DNA from: Algoriphagus oliviformis
GTDB lineage: Bacteria > Bacteroidota > Bacteroidia > Cytophagales > Cyclobacteriaceae
Assembly (NCBI RefSeq): GCF_017254915.1
Contig: NZ_JAFKCT010000001.1
Coordinates: 992,001-1,056,000 of the forward strand
Direction: 5' to 3'
Length of the DNA stretch: 64,000 bases
Below the pieces are notes generated by a model. It was not told the origin of the DNA, did not search any database, and saw only the letters and a program-made list of their open reading frames with translations. Shown here piece by piece: positions 36,196-44,695 of the stretch. Numbering within the stretch: the stretch's first letter is position 1; every line of letters starts with the position of its first letter. The translations under genes and the position numbers were made by a program.

Positions 36196-37491
36196 ATGAA
36201 TTTGGACATCCTTTACCAGCTCTTTCAGAAAAGTACCGGGGTCAGCACCGACACCCGCAAGATCCATCCCGGAAACCTCTTTTTTGCGCTGAAAGGGCCA
36301 AATTTCAATGCCAACGACTTTGCCGCCAAGGCCTTGGAAATGGGAGCTTCGGCAGTCATGATCGACGAGGCGGCGTATTTTGTGGAGGACGACGAGCGCT
36401 ACTTTATCTGTGAGGATGCGCTGGAGACGTTGCAAAAACTCGCCAACCACCATCGCCGACAACTCGATATTCCCGTCATCGGACTGACCGGTTCCAATGG
36501 TAAAACCACCTCCAAAGAATTACTGAATGCAGTTTTGAAGCAGAAATTCAAGACCGTCGCCACCGTGGGTAACCTGAACAACCACATCGGTGTGCCGCTG
36601 ACTTTGCTTTCGATTGGCACCGATGCCGAGATCGCCATCGTGGAGATGGGCGCCAACAAGCCCGGCGACATCAAGGAGCTCTGCGACATCGCCGAGCCCA
36701 CGCACGGCTTCATCACCAATATCGGCCGGGCCCACTTGGAAGGCATGGGCGGGCCGGAAGGCGTGCTCCGCACCAAGACCGAGCTGTTCCAGTTTCTGCG
36801 CGAGACGGGGGGTACGGTTTTCATCAATTCCCAAGACCCCATCTTGGCCAATCTGGCGAAGCGCTTCGAAAACCCCGTGCTCTATCCCGCCAAGGGCGAC
36901 TTTTGCCAGGTCGAGTTTGTGGAGGCGAATCCTTTTGTCAAGTTCAGGGCTGAGGGAGTCGAAGGCGAGCAGCTGAGTTCGCTGATCGGCGCGTACAACT
37001 TTGGCAACATCGCCAATGCCTTGACGATTGGGAAGTTTTTCGGGGTGGCTATGCAGCAGGCCGTCCAGGCCGTGGTGGACTATCAGCCCTCCAACATGCG
37101 CTCCCAACTGGTCGAGAAGCGGAGCAACCTGATCATCCTCGATGCCTATAATGCCAACCCTTCAAGCATGGAGGTGGCGATCCGGACTTTTGGGCAGATG
37201 ACCGGGAAAAAGCACAAGATGGTCATCCTGGGCGACATGTTTGAGCTTGGCGAGCATGCCGAGGCCGAGCATCGCCGGCTGGGCGAGATCGTCAGCGAGT
37301 ATGCGATCGACAAGGTTTGCTTTACGGGGAAGTTGATTGTGTCGGCGCTGGAGAAGGCTCCAAAGGCGCTGTATTTTCCCGATCCATTTTCCCTGAGAAA
37401 TTGGCTGGAGGACAGCAAGCTGGAAGATTACCTGATCCTGGTGAAGGGCAGCCGAGGGATGAAGCTGGAAGGCTTGGTGGATTTTATCTGA
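36196..37491 (+). CDS. murF: UDP-MurNAc-tripeptide:D-Ala-D-Ala ligase
   Basis: Adds D-Ala-D-Ala to the peptidoglycan precursor in the cytosol. It is 431 aa from the ATG at 36196; the frame extends upstream but the N-terminal conserved GVSTDTRKI begins here. The ATP loop GSNGKTTSKELL is at residues 99-110. Further Mur-ligase landmarks are VEMGANKPGDI, NIGRAHLEGMG, LDAYNANPSSME and GDMFELGEHAEAEH. The gene stands apart from a mur cluster. Its stop overlaps the convergent PIN gene by 8 bases. Confidence 0.95.
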   Translation: MNLDILYQLFQKSTGVSTDTRKIHPGNLFFALKGPNFNANDFAAKALEMGASAVMIDEAAYFVEDDERYFICEDALETLQKLANHHRRQLDIPVIGLTGSNGKTTSKELLNAVLKQKFKTVATVGNLNNHIGVPLTLLSIGTDAEIAIVEMGANKPGDIKELCDIAEPTHGFITNIGRAHLEGMGGPEGVLRTKTELFQFLRETGGTVFINSQDPILANLAKRFENPVLYPAKGDFCQVEFVEANPFVKFRAEGVEGEQLSSLIGAYNFGNIANALTIGKFFGVAMQQAVQAVVDYQPSNMRSQLVEKRSNLIILDAYNANPSSMEVAIRTFGQMTGKKHKMVILGDMFELGEHAEAEHRRLGEIVSEYAIDKVCFTGKLIVSALEKAPKALYFPDPFSLRNWLEDSKLEDYLILVKGSRGMKLEGLVDFI

Positions 37492-37903
37492 GAAGGGCTA
37501 GGAAGGTGTCTGGTGAATAGACGGGAAGCGTGGATTGCTTGAAGTCGGAAGTATTTCTGGTGATAATTCCGCTGATATCCGGCTTGGTCAATGCGGTATA
37601 ATACTGGATAGCATCTTCAAAGTCCGTAAATTTGGAGCTTATCGCGGACTTGATTTCCTGTTTACCTACCGAAAGAACATTGCAGGTTTCCAGTAAGGCT
37701 TGAATGATCGAAAATGCATCAGCGAGCCCTTTCGATTTTCTGACGATATAGAACACGTTGGTGATAATAATAGAACTGCAGAAAAGGGTGATTTGACGTT
37801 TCGTAGCTAGTTCGAAAATTTTGGTTGCGTTTTCTACAAAAAGTTCTCTCTCAAGTATTGCGTCCAGAATGATGTCTGAATCAATGAAGTAGCTAGAGGT
37901 CAT
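37484..37903 (-). CDS. PIN-domain toxin (VapC-like)
   Basis: RNase-type toxin of 139 aa. The first PIN acidic residues are in FIDSDIILDAIL (D8, D10) and further conserved acids lie in FTDFEDAIQYY; the end has the TRNTSDFK pattern. The antitoxin gene overlaps its start by 11 bases, the usual order. RNA target unknown. AT-leaning compared with murF. Confidence 0.88.
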   Translation of the reverse strand: MTSSYFIDSDIILDAILERELFVENATKIFELATKRQITLFCSSIIITNVFYIVRKSKGLADAFSIIQALLETCNVLSVGKQEIKSAISSKFTDFEDAIQYYTALTKPDISGIITRNTSDFKQSTLPVYSPDTFLALLR

Positions 37904-38198
37904 GTTTCTTTTTCAAATACTCCCACCTAGCATTTTCCACATCATCTTCAGAGACACCCTTTAACGCGCCACGGAGATTTAACAGGTTTTGGGAAAGGGG
38001 CTCAGTCCCATCCAAAATCCGTTTTACGAGTTCGGGATCTTTGACCCTTGGTTTTTGGGATTCTTTTGGAGCGGCGGGCAAGTTTTCTTCCAAAAGCGAT
38101 TCGATCAGATCAGATATACTTTGGCCTTGCGCTTCCGCATATTTCCTTGCCTTTGCTACCAAAGCTTCATTGATGTCAAGAGTGAGCTTCGTTGTCAT
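37893..38198 (-). CDS. DUF6364-type antitoxin
   Basis: Short protein of 101 aa starting MTTKLTLDINEALVAKARKYAEAQGQSISDLIESLL, a ribbon-helix-helix DNA-binding opening typical of DUF6364 antitoxins. The C-terminal ~45 residues should bind and inhibit the overlapping PIN protein. Autoregulation is expected from the family; the operator is not identified in the 132-base divergent spacer. Confidence 0.86.
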   Translation of the reverse strand: MTTKLTLDINEALVAKARKYAEAQGQSISDLIESLLEENLPAAPKESQKPRVKDPELVKRILDGTEPLSQNLLNLRGALKGVSEDDVENARWEYLKKKHDL

Positions 38199-38330
38199 GA
38201 TTTTCGGGATATTGGTTTTAATTTAGGAATATATCCGTTGATGGAGCAATCATTTTTGCCTAAATAAAGTTTGTATCAAAGCCTTTCAAGTGTAAGTTTT
38301 TCAGGCTTCTCACATTCTAAACCAATTAAC

Positions 38331-39008
38331 ATGCGCCCCTACCTCGACTTTCTCTCCGCTCTGGCCGAACACAACTCCAAGGAATGGATGGATGCCAACA
38401 AGAAGTGGTATCTGGAAACCAGGGAGACCTTGTTGGAAGACGTGGCGGTAATGCTCAAACAAATCACGGAGCTGGAGCCCGAGCTCGCCGCTTTCAAACC
38501 CAAGGACTGCGTTTTTCGACAAAACCGCGACATCCGCTTCTCGGCAAACAAAGATCCCTACAAGACCAATTTTGGGATCTACTTCGCTCCGGGAGGTAAA
38601 AAATCACCCGGCCCCGGCTACTATGTGCAAATCCAGCCGGGCAATTCTTTCCTCGCCGGCGGGATTTGGATGCCGGACTCGGATACGCTGAAGAAGATCC
38701 GCAAAGAGATAGATTACAGCGGTGCTGAACTCACGCAAATTGAAGCCAATCCGGAGTTCAGGCAGTTGTTTCCCAAGATAGACGGGGAAAAGCTCAAAAC
38801 GAGCCCGCGGGACTACGAGACCGATCATCCTTATATCGAATACCTTAAGCTTAAAAGTTTTATCGTATCACATCCTATTTCGGACAAGGCGATTGATTCC
38901 GGCGTTTTTATACAGTTTGCCTTGGATGGATTCCGGCGCATGAAGCCTTTCAACGACTTTTTGGCCCGGGCGATAGAAGATGTGGAGGACGGATCGGGAA
39001 TACTTTAA
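38331..39008 (+). CDS. DUF2461 (TIGR02453) protein
   Basis: Cytosolic protein of 225 aa. The opening YLDFLSALAEHNSKEWMDANKKWYLE and the middle FRQNRDIRFSANKDPYKTNFGIYF are diagnostic of DUF2461. A frame extension of 20 codons upstream is ignored because the family starts at this ATG. Function unknown. Only a short spacer with repeated GACTCAAGA-like words follows. Confidence 0.9.
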   Translation: MRPYLDFLSALAEHNSKEWMDANKKWYLETRETLLEDVAVMLKQITELEPELAAFKPKDCVFRQNRDIRFSANKDPYKTNFGIYFAPGGKKSPGPGYYVQIQPGNSFLAGGIWMPDSDTLKKIRKEIDYSGAELTQIEANPEFRQLFPKIDGEKLKTSPRDYETDHPYIEYLKLKSFIVSHPISDKAIDSGVFIQFALDGFRRMKPFNDFLARAIEDVEDGSGIL

Positions 39009-39052
39009 AGACTCAAGATATTAGAGTCGAGAGCCAAGATTCAAGAGCCTAG

Positions 39053-39868
39053 TCAGAGACTGGCTGCCAAGCGCTCCAGTGTGGCGGCGACTCCATCTTC
39101 CTTGTGGTGGAGGGTGACTTCTTTGGCTACGGCTTTTACCTCCGGTCGGGCATTGCCTACCGCTACTCCCCAGCCGACACTTTGGATCAGGTCGATGTCA
39201 TTGTAGTTGTCTCCGAAGGCGATCACCTCCTCCATTCCAAAGTCATACATGCTCTCCAATACCAGCTTCAGAGCTGTCGCCTTCGATATTTTTCGCGGAG
39301 CGATCTCGATGTAGGTGTCCTTGGAGCGGTAGAGGTGGAGCTCTTGCGCGTGCTCGAGGTGCAGTTCGCCAAAGAGCCAGCTGATCTCGTTGGAGTCGCC
39401 CATGACCATGACTTTGTGCGCGCCCAGTCCGTCTTTATCCCAAAGGTTCAACACGTCCTCTCCTTGCATCCAAGTGGGAGAGACCTTGGTGTTTTGGATT
39501 TCCCGCTTGGACCAGTAATCTTCTTTGGCTTCGTACCAGTTTTCGCCATGGTAGAGGCTGACGTGGATTTCGGTTTTGCGGGTCATCTCGAGGATTTTGG
39601 CGACCAAGTCCAAGGGAATGGCGACCGAGTCCAGGACGTTTCCTGCTTGGTCCAGCACAAATCCGCCGTTGTAGGCGATCAGCGGCTCCGAGGCTCTCCC
39701 GAGGTCACGCAGCAGGTGCCGCATGGCATCCGGCATGCGGGAGCTGGCCAAAATCAAGGGATAGCGCTCGGAAAGCTGTGCGATGATGGTTTTGAGCCGC
39801 GGGGAAAGATCCCGCTCGGAATTCAGAAGTGTCCCGTCGATGTCGGAACAGATGGCTTTGAAATTCAT
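39053..39868 (-). CDS. HAD-family hydrolase (Cof-type)
   Basis: Phosphatase of 271 aa. Motif I is CSDIDGTLLNSERD (D9 nucleophile, D11). Motif II lies in LILASSRMPDAM. Motif IV is AFGDNYNDIDLIQSVGWGVAVGNA. A type II cap is between, as in Cof/YbiV sugar phosphatases. Substrate not predictable. The start codon shares its A with the stop of the small membrane protein gene (TAATG), so the two are coupled. Confidence 0.92.
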   Translation of the reverse strand: MNFKAICSDIDGTLLNSERDLSPRLKTIIAQLSERYPLILASSRMPDAMRHLLRDLGRASEPLIAYNGGFVLDQAGNVLDSVAIPLDLVAKILEMTRKTEIHVSLYHGENWYEAKEDYWSKREIQNTKVSPTWMQGEDVLNLWDKDGLGAHKVMVMGDSNEISWLFGELHLEHAQELHLYRSKDTYIEIAPRKISKATALKLVLESMYDFGMEEVIAFGDNYNDIDLIQSVGWGVAVGNARPEVKAVAKEVTLHHKEDGVAATLERLAASL

Positions 39869-40140
39869 TAGTCTAGAGAGTCCCAGTCAACCTGGTCGGC
39901 GAAGTTCATGAAAAATCCAAAGCCCAGCAATCCCACCACCAAAACCGCGATGAGGATGGCGATCAGTTTGACGATCAGTTCGGCTTTTGCCCAATTGGCC
40001 TTGTCAGGCTCGGTGTTTTTGTCCACGGCCCAGACGATCAGCATGATGAATCCGACCAAGGGAATCTTGGACACCAGCACATTGATGATCCAGTCACCGA
40101 GGGTTTGGGGCGGTCTTTGGAATTCGGGAGGGAAGTTCAT
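39868..40140 (-). CDS. Small membrane protein (hypothetical)
   Basis: Protein of 90 aa with two hydrophobic segments (~18-42 and ~54-77) and a charged loop DKNTEPDKANWAKAELI. No family recognised with certainty. It sits between a lipoprotein gene and the HAD gene on the same strand with 17-base and overlapping spacing, so it probably belongs to a three-gene operon. Confidence 0.75.
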   Translation of the reverse strand: MNFPPEFQRPPQTLGDWIINVLVSKIPLVGFIMLIVWAVDKNTEPDKANWAKAELIVKLIAILIAVLVVGLLGFGFFMNFADQVDWDSLD

Positions 40141-40157
40141 GGCAAAGTGGGTTTTGG

Positions 40158-40577
40158 TTAGAAGTCTTTTACATCAAAGGTATACTCCTGCATGGCCACA
40201 TTCTCGGGGTTGGAAGGGTCGGATTGGAGGAACTGGACGGTGATTTTCTCGTACTCCTTCGATTTTTCGTAGTCCCTCAGATAAAGTTCCGCACATCTTC
40301 TGGCCAGCACTTCAGGCTGCCTGCCGAGCGCTACAGGATCGCCGTTTTGAAGCTGCAGGAAGATGGTGGACTCGGTCTCTCCGTCTGTGGTCGATTGGCT
40401 TAGGTTCACGCTCATCCCCTGGAAGTTTCCCAAGGCGCGGATCTCATCCGAAGGCATAAAGCCTTCCCCCATCATCGTTTCCATACCGGACACGGCAAAT
40501 TTTGCGAGGCTTTCGGGATCGCAGGAGCAGGAACTTAGGGAAAGTGCGAGGAGAAAGATGCAAAGTCGATAGCGCAT
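40158..40577 (-). CDS. Small lipoprotein (hypothetical)
   Basis: Protein of 139 aa with a lipoprotein signal LLALSLSSC (Cys ~17). The mature part is predicted alpha/beta with no known motif. First gene of the lipoprotein / membrane protein / HAD group on the minus strand. Confidence 0.75.
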   Translation of the reverse strand: MRYRLCIFLLALSLSSCSCDPESLAKFAVSGMETMMGEGFMPSDEIRALGNFQGMSVNLSQSTTDGETESTIFLQLQNGDPVALGRQPEVLARRCAELYLRDYEKSKEYEKITVQFLQSDPSNPENVAMQEYTFDVKDF

Positions 40578-40683
40578 GGCAAAAGATAGATTACGCTAAA
40601 ATTAAGCATTCTCAGGTAGATCTCTCGGAAAACGGGAGAACCGCATTAAAACAAAAACTTTGGGTGGCCGTGTTTTTAAACGA

Positions 40684-40711
40684 AAAAAGCCTGCATTTCT
40701 GCAGGCTTTTT
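40684..40711. terminator. Bidirectional terminator beside tRNA-Ala
   Basis: AAAAAGCCTGCA (40684-40695) and TGCAGGCTTTTT (40700-40711) are perfectly complementary over 12 bases with a TTTC loop. T-runs occur on both strands. It ends tRNA transcription and possibly insulates the lipoprotein gene. Confidence 0.9.
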
Positions 40712-40718
40712 GTCAAAG

Positions 40719-40792
40719 TGGAGGATAACGGATTCGAACCGATGACCTCTACACTGCCAGTGTAGCGCTCTAGCCAACTGAGCTAATCCCCC
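40719..40792 (-). tRNA. tRNA-Ala (anticodon GGC)
   Basis: A complete cloverleaf of 74 bases. The acceptor GGGGGAT pairs with ATCCTCC and contains the G3-U70 pair that defines alanine tRNAs. The D arm is GCTCAGTTGGCTAGAGC. The anticodon stem CTACA/TGTAG encloses the loop CTGGCAG. The T arm has GGTTCGAATCC. Discriminator A; no encoded CCA. Confidence 0.97.
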
Positions 40793-40800
40793 ATTTATTT

Positions 40801-40871
40801 TCTCTCCGGATTCGAACCGTTGACCTTCCCGAATGCCTTCGGCACGCTCTAGCCAACTGAGCTAATCCCCC
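40801..40871 (-). pseudogene. Decayed tRNA-Ala copy 2
   Basis: Starts with the same GGGGGATTAGCTCAGTTGG and a full D arm, and keeps GGTTCGAATCC of the T arm. The anticodon arm is replaced by a CCGAATGCCTTCGG hairpin (40829-40842) and the 3' acceptor strand no longer pairs. It cannot make a working tRNA. Confidence 0.85.
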
Positions 40872-40875
40872 AACA

Positions 40876-40941
40876 TTTATTCGGATTTGAACCGATAACC
40901 GTTCTAGCCTCCCGATAGCTATCGGGATGAGCTAATCCCCC
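40876..40941 (-). pseudogene. Decayed tRNA-Ala copy 3 with 18-bp palindrome
   Basis: Begins GGGGGATTAGCTCA, then a perfect palindrome TCCCGATAGCTATCGGGA (40910-40927) interrupts the D loop. The anticodon arm is lost, and GGTTCAAATCCG remains of the T arm. Confidence 0.82.
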
Positions 40942-41019
40942 GTTTTGTGAATTTGGGAAGCGATGCTGCCCAAACGGAGTGCAAATATAGGACGGGAAAA
41001 TTTTCCCGCAAATAAATCT

Positions 41020-41628
41020 TTACTCTTGGGAATAATTTATTCTCGTGAGGATGCTTCTACCCAGCGTGACTTCGTCGGTAAACTCCAGCTCGCCGCCTAC
41101 AGGAATGCCCCGCGCGATCGTGCTCACCTTCACGCCGGTCTCCTTTAGCCGCTTGCTCAGGTAAAAAGACGTGGTGTCTCCCTCCATCGTGGCCGAGAGG
41201 GCGAGGATGATCTCCGCGACCTCCCCCTTGGACACCCTTTCGAGCAGGGAAGCGAAGTTCAACTCTTCTGGCCCGATGCCTTGAATGGGGGAAATCACTC
41301 CGCCCAGCACATGGTAGAGGCCCTGGTACTGGTTGGTGTTTTCGATGGCCAGGACGTCGCGGATGTCCTCGACTACGCAGATGGTGGACTTGTCCCTACG
41401 GTGGCTGAGGCAGATGCTGCACTCTTCCGCGTCGGAGATGTTGTGGCAGTTTTTGCAATAGCGCACTTCCTCCCTCATGCGGGTGAGTGCAAGGGAGAGC
41501 GCTTCGGTCACGGCTTCATTTTGCTTCAGCAGGTGCAGGGCCAGACGCAGGGCAGTTTTTTTTCCGATCCCCGGCAGGCGGGAGATTTCGGTGACTGCAT
41601 CCTCGATGAGTTTGGAGGGGAAATTCAA
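41020..41628 (-). CDS. recR: Recombination mediator RecR
   Basis: Acts with RecF/RecO to load RecA at gaps. It is 202 aa with the helix-hairpin-helix [17 protein letters not shown] (~14-30), zinc finger [18 protein letters not shown] (~55-72) and Toprim [18 protein letters not shown] (~80). No ATG precedes the conserved start. A TTG at 41628 places [11 protein letters not shown] at the N-terminus as in relatives; another TTG at 41670 would overlap clpS. It lies 10 bases after the clpS stop. Confidence 0.94.
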   Translation of the reverse strand: MNFPSKLIEDAVTEISRLPGIGKKTALRLALHLLKQNEAVTEALSLALTRMREEVRYCKNCHNISDAEECSICLSHRRDKSTICVVEDIRDVLAIENTNQYQGLYHVLGGVISPIQGIGPEELNFASLLERVSKGEVAEIILALSATMEGDTTSFYLSKRLKETGVKVSTIARGIPVGGELEFTDEVTLGRSILTRINYSQE

Positions 41629-41638
41629 GGGGGTAGGA

Positions 41639-41932
41639 TTAAAGTATGGCGGCCTGAATCCCGGCGTCAAGAATAGCCTGGCACATGGGCTTGAGCTCTT
41701 CCTGTGAGCCTTTCTTTACGGCGCACTTCCCTTTGTAGTGGATGATCAGCGTGCACTGTTCGGCTTGCTCGTGGCTGTGTTTGCAAACTTTCATCAGTAC
41801 CGCGGTCACATGTTCAAAGGTGTTGAAGTCGTCGTTAAAGACCACCAGATCAAGTGCTTCCTGATCCAGCAAATCCTCCAGTAGGATTTCCGATTCCTCG
41901 ATGTAGGGCAGGGATACGCTTAGTTGGTTCAT
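41639..41932 (-). CDS. clpS: ClpS adaptor
   Basis: Delivers N-degron substrates to ClpAP-type proteases. It is 97 aa, with the conserved [20 protein letters not shown] at ~30-48 and the [25 protein letters not shown] core. A TAATTTTG sequence just upstream of the start resembles a Bacteroidetes -7 box, though a matching -33 box is unclear. Followed immediately by recR. Confidence 0.92.
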   Translation of the reverse strand: MNQLSVSLPYIEESEILLEDLLDQEALDLVVFNDDFNTFEHVTAVLMKVCKHSHEQAEQCTLIIHYKGKCAVKKGSQEELKPMCQAILDAGIQAAIL

Positions 41933-41983
41933 TTTGCAAAATTAAGAATAATAGACAACTTAGCGACCCACTCAGCCCTCTTT

Positions 41984-43429
41984 ATGGATCCCCAAATAGT
42001 CTTGTCGGTCATTTCGGCCTATTTTCTCCTGCTTTTTTTGATTTCTTGGTTCACTTCCCGGCAGGTGACCGCCGACACGTTTTTCACCGGCGACAGGCAG
42101 TCGCCTTGGTTTTTGGTTGCCTTTGGGATGATTGGGGCTTCCCTCTCGGGCGTGACTTTCATCTCCGTGCCGGGAGAGGTGGGCAATTCCAATTTCTATT
42201 ACTTCCAAGTGGTGCTGGGCTATACGGTGGGCTATTTTACCATTGCCAAAGTCCTCCTGCCGCTCTACTATCGCCTCAATCTGATCTCGATCTATTCCTA
42301 CCTGGAGGATCGTTTTGGCTTTTGGTCTTACAAGACGGGCTCGTTTTTCTTCCTGCTTTCCCGCGCGCTGGGCTCCTCGCTTCGGCTCTATCTGGTCGCG
42401 AGCGTGCTGCAGTTGATCCTGTTTGATTCCTTGGGCATCCCTTTTTGGGTGTCGGTCTTGATCACCGTGGGCTTGATTTGGCTCTATACCTTCCGGGGCG
42501 GGATCAAAACCGTCGTGTGGACGGATACGCTGCAGACGGCGTTTATGCTCCTGGCCGTGGTGATCACGATCGTCTCCATCGGGGATGAGCTGGGCCTGAA
42601 AAGCCTCGGCGATTATGTCTCCTCAGTCGCATCCGACAGCCGCTCGGAGATCTTCAACTGGGACTGGAAAGCCGGTACCAACTTCTTCAAGCAGTTTGTC
42701 TCCGGAGCCTTCATCACCATCGTCATGACGGGTTTGGACCAGGACATGATGCAGAAAAACCTTACCTGCAAAAGCCTGGGCGAGGCGCAGAAAAACATGT
42801 TTTGGTTTACCACTATCCTGGTGATCGTCAATCTGCTTTTCCTGTCCCTCGGGGTCATGCTCTACCTCTATGCGGAGAGCCGAGGAATCGCGCTTCCCGG
42901 CAAGTCCGACCAACTCTTCCCCATGCTGGCGACGGAGCATTTTTCCGCATTCGCGGGGATCGTGTTTGTGTTGGGGATCACGGCCGCGGCTTATTCCAGC
43001 GCCGACTCCACCCTGACAGCGCTTACGACTTCCTTTTGCATCGATTTTCTCCAAATCGAGAAAAAATATGCACCTGAAAAGCGTGTGGCTGTACGCAAAA
43101 AGGTCCATCTGCTCTTCACGGGCCTCTTTTACTTTCTGATCCTGGCCTTTTACTGGCTCAATGACCAGAGTGTGATCAATTCGGTATTCATCATCGCAGG
43201 ATACACCTACGGGCCGTTGCTTGGCCTTTATTCTTTCGGGCTTTTTACAAAATATCAAGTGAAGGATCGCATGGTGCCCTATCTGGCGGTGCTGAGTCCC
43301 TTACTGACCTTTTTGATCGCGTCCAATTCCGAAAAGCTGTTTTGGGGCTACAAGTTTGGCTTTGAGGCTTTGATCCTCAATGGAGCGCTGATGTTTCTTG
43401 GGCTTTTTCTTCTCCGCAGAAAGGACTAG
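41984..43429 (+). CDS. Sodium:solute symporter (SSS family)
   Basis: Membrane transporter of 481 aa with about 13 helices. Conserved family words are FFTGDRQSPWFLVAFGMIGASLSGVTFISVPG and TWxxGxx-like segments around VVWTDTLQTAFML. The ATG at 41984 (MDPQIVLSVISAYF) starts helix 1. Divergent from clpS. Substrate unknown. Its stop overlaps the convergent MGMT-like gene by 4 bases. Confidence 0.9.
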   Translation: MDPQIVLSVISAYFLLLFLISWFTSRQVTADTFFTGDRQSPWFLVAFGMIGASLSGVTFISVPGEVGNSNFYYFQVVLGYTVGYFTIAKVLLPLYYRLNLISIYSYLEDRFGFWSYKTGSFFFLLSRALGSSLRLYLVASVLQLILFDSLGIPFWVSVLITVGLIWLYTFRGGIKTVVWTDTLQTAFMLLAVVITIVSIGDELGLKSLGDYVSSVASDSRSEIFNWDWKAGTNFFKQFVSGAFITIVMTGLDQDMMQKNLTCKSLGEAQKNMFWFTTILVIVNLLFLSLGVMLYLYAESRGIALPGKSDQLFPMLATEHFSAFAGIVFVLGITAAAYSSADSTLTALTTSFCIDFLQIEKKYAPEKRVAVRKKVHLLFTGLFYFLILAFYWLNDQSVINSVFIIAGYTYGPLLGLYSFGLFTKYQVKDRMVPYLAVLSPLLTFLIASNSEKLFWGYKFGFEALILNGALMFLGLFLLRRKD

Positions 43430-43764
43430 ATCCCCAGCTCCTTCTCCGGATCCCAAAACACCTTTTCGAAGTCCCTCACCTTGTCGTTTTCCACGACCAC
43501 ACCCTCGGCCTCCAGGAGCTCCTGCATTTTGGTGGGTGTCTCAAAATGCGCCTTTCCCGTCAGCAGTCCCTGTCGGTTGACCACGCGCTGGGCGGGTACG
43601 TCGGGTAGGGTGTGGGCGGCGTTCATCGCATAGCCGACCATGCGGGCGCCGCTTTTCAGCCCTAGGTAGTGGGCGATGGTGCCGTAGCTGGTGACTCTTC
43701 CCGGGGGGATTTCGCGGACGACCTGGTAGACCAGGTCAAAGTAGTTGGGCTTTTCGCTGCTCAT
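43426..43764 (-). CDS. Alkyltransferase-like (ATL) protein
   Basis: DNA-repair sensor of 112 aa in the MGMT superfamily. The active-site PCHRV of true O6-alkylguanine transferases reads PAQRVV (57-62), so the acceptor cysteine is Ala58, as in ATL proteins that flag alkylated guanine for nucleotide excision repair. GRVTSYGTIAHYLG is the DNA-binding helix region. Overlaps the mscS gene start-to-stop by 29 bases on the same strand. Confidence 0.9.
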   Translation of the reverse strand: MSSEKPNYFDLVYQVVREIPPGRVTSYGTIAHYLGLKSGARMVGYAMNAAHTLPDVPAQRVVNRQGLLTGKAHFETPTKMQELLEAEGVVVENDKVRDFEKVFWDPEKELGI

Positions 43765-44638
43765 GGCTCCAGTCGATCAGGGCTTGGTTGATTTCTTTTT
43801 TGATGGAGATTTCCGTGGCTTTTTCTCCTGTCTTGATGGGGAACTGAAACCGCACCAGCACGGTGTCGGCTTTTCTCTCCAGCACATTCAGCTGCGCGGC
43901 CTCCGGGAAAACGGTTTCCTTTGACTTTTGCAGCAAGTCGACAAGCTTCTCTTCCAGCGGTACCAGGTGGATTTCGTTGGTAGCCGACATCTCCACGTCA
44001 AAGATCACCTGGTGGGTGTTGTTTTTGGAAAAGTTCACCACATCGGAGGTCAAGGCCATGGAGTTGGGGATGAGGATGATCTCGCCCGAGTCGTTTTTCA
44101 GCACCAGGTTGATCAGGGTGATGTCGCGGATGAATCCGGTATGCTTGCCGATCTGGATCTTGTCGCCGATCTCCAACTGATCCGAAAACATCATGATCAG
44201 GCCATTGACGATGTTGGTGATGTATTCCTTGGTCAGCAGTGCGATCGCGGCGGCCACGATGGTGATGCTGGTGAGAAACTCCAGCGGACGTATCCCAAAG
44301 GCGAGCATCAGGGAGATCAGGACAGCGATCACGTTGAGCAGGGTGGCGATCCGGTCTATGCCGATCATGAAATTGGGCTGGACCTTAGCGTCCTCGCGCT
44401 GTTGGAGGTAGATCCTCAGGGTGATGATCCGGCCCAGCGAGATGATGAGATTGGCACTCAGCAGAAAGATCACCGCCCGGATCACATGCCCGAGCATCTC
44501 GTATCTTTCCAGAAAGGGTCTCAAAAACGTGTCGCCCGCATAGAAAACTTCCAATATGACCAGAATGACGAGCTTGAGGGCAAAGTTTCTTCTTCTGGCG
44601 TTTTCCTTGGTGCGTATGCTGCTTTTGAGGTGATTCAT
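43736..44638 (-). CDS. Small mechanosensitive channel (MscS family)
   Basis: Inner-membrane channel of 300 aa. Four hydrophobic segments in the first 170 residues include the pore-lining VAAAIALLTKEYITNIVNGLIMMF, then the MscS beta domain IGDKIQIGKHTGFIRDITLINLVLKNDSGEIILIPN, a strong signature. The ATG at 44638 is preferred over an upstream frame extension. The downstream ATL gene overlaps its end. Confidence 0.92.
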   Translation of the reverse strand: MNHLKSSIRTKENARRRNFALKLVILVILEVFYAGDTFLRPFLERYEMLGHVIRAVIFLLSANLIISLGRIITLRIYLQQREDAKVQPNFMIGIDRIATLLNVIAVLISLMLAFGIRPLEFLTSITIVAAAIALLTKEYITNIVNGLIMMFSDQLEIGDKIQIGKHTGFIRDITLINLVLKNDSGEIILIPNSMALTSDVVNFSKNNTHQVIFDVEMSATNEIHLVPLEEKLVDLLQKSKETVFPEAAQLNVLERKADTVLVRFQFPIKTGEKATEISIKKEINQALIDWSHEQRKAQLL

Positions 44639-44695
44639 GTTCAATCGAAAAATAAAGGCTAATTTTAGCAAATATAGGACTCAATAGACGGACAG

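Noticed and set aside
40801..40941. Calling copies 2 and 3 functional tRNAs
   Set aside because: Anticodon arms are missing or replaced and the acceptor ends do not pair.
41626..41670. Longer RecR start at 41670
   Set aside because: Adds 14 residues overlapping clpS with no match to RecR N-termini; TTG 41628 gives the conserved start.
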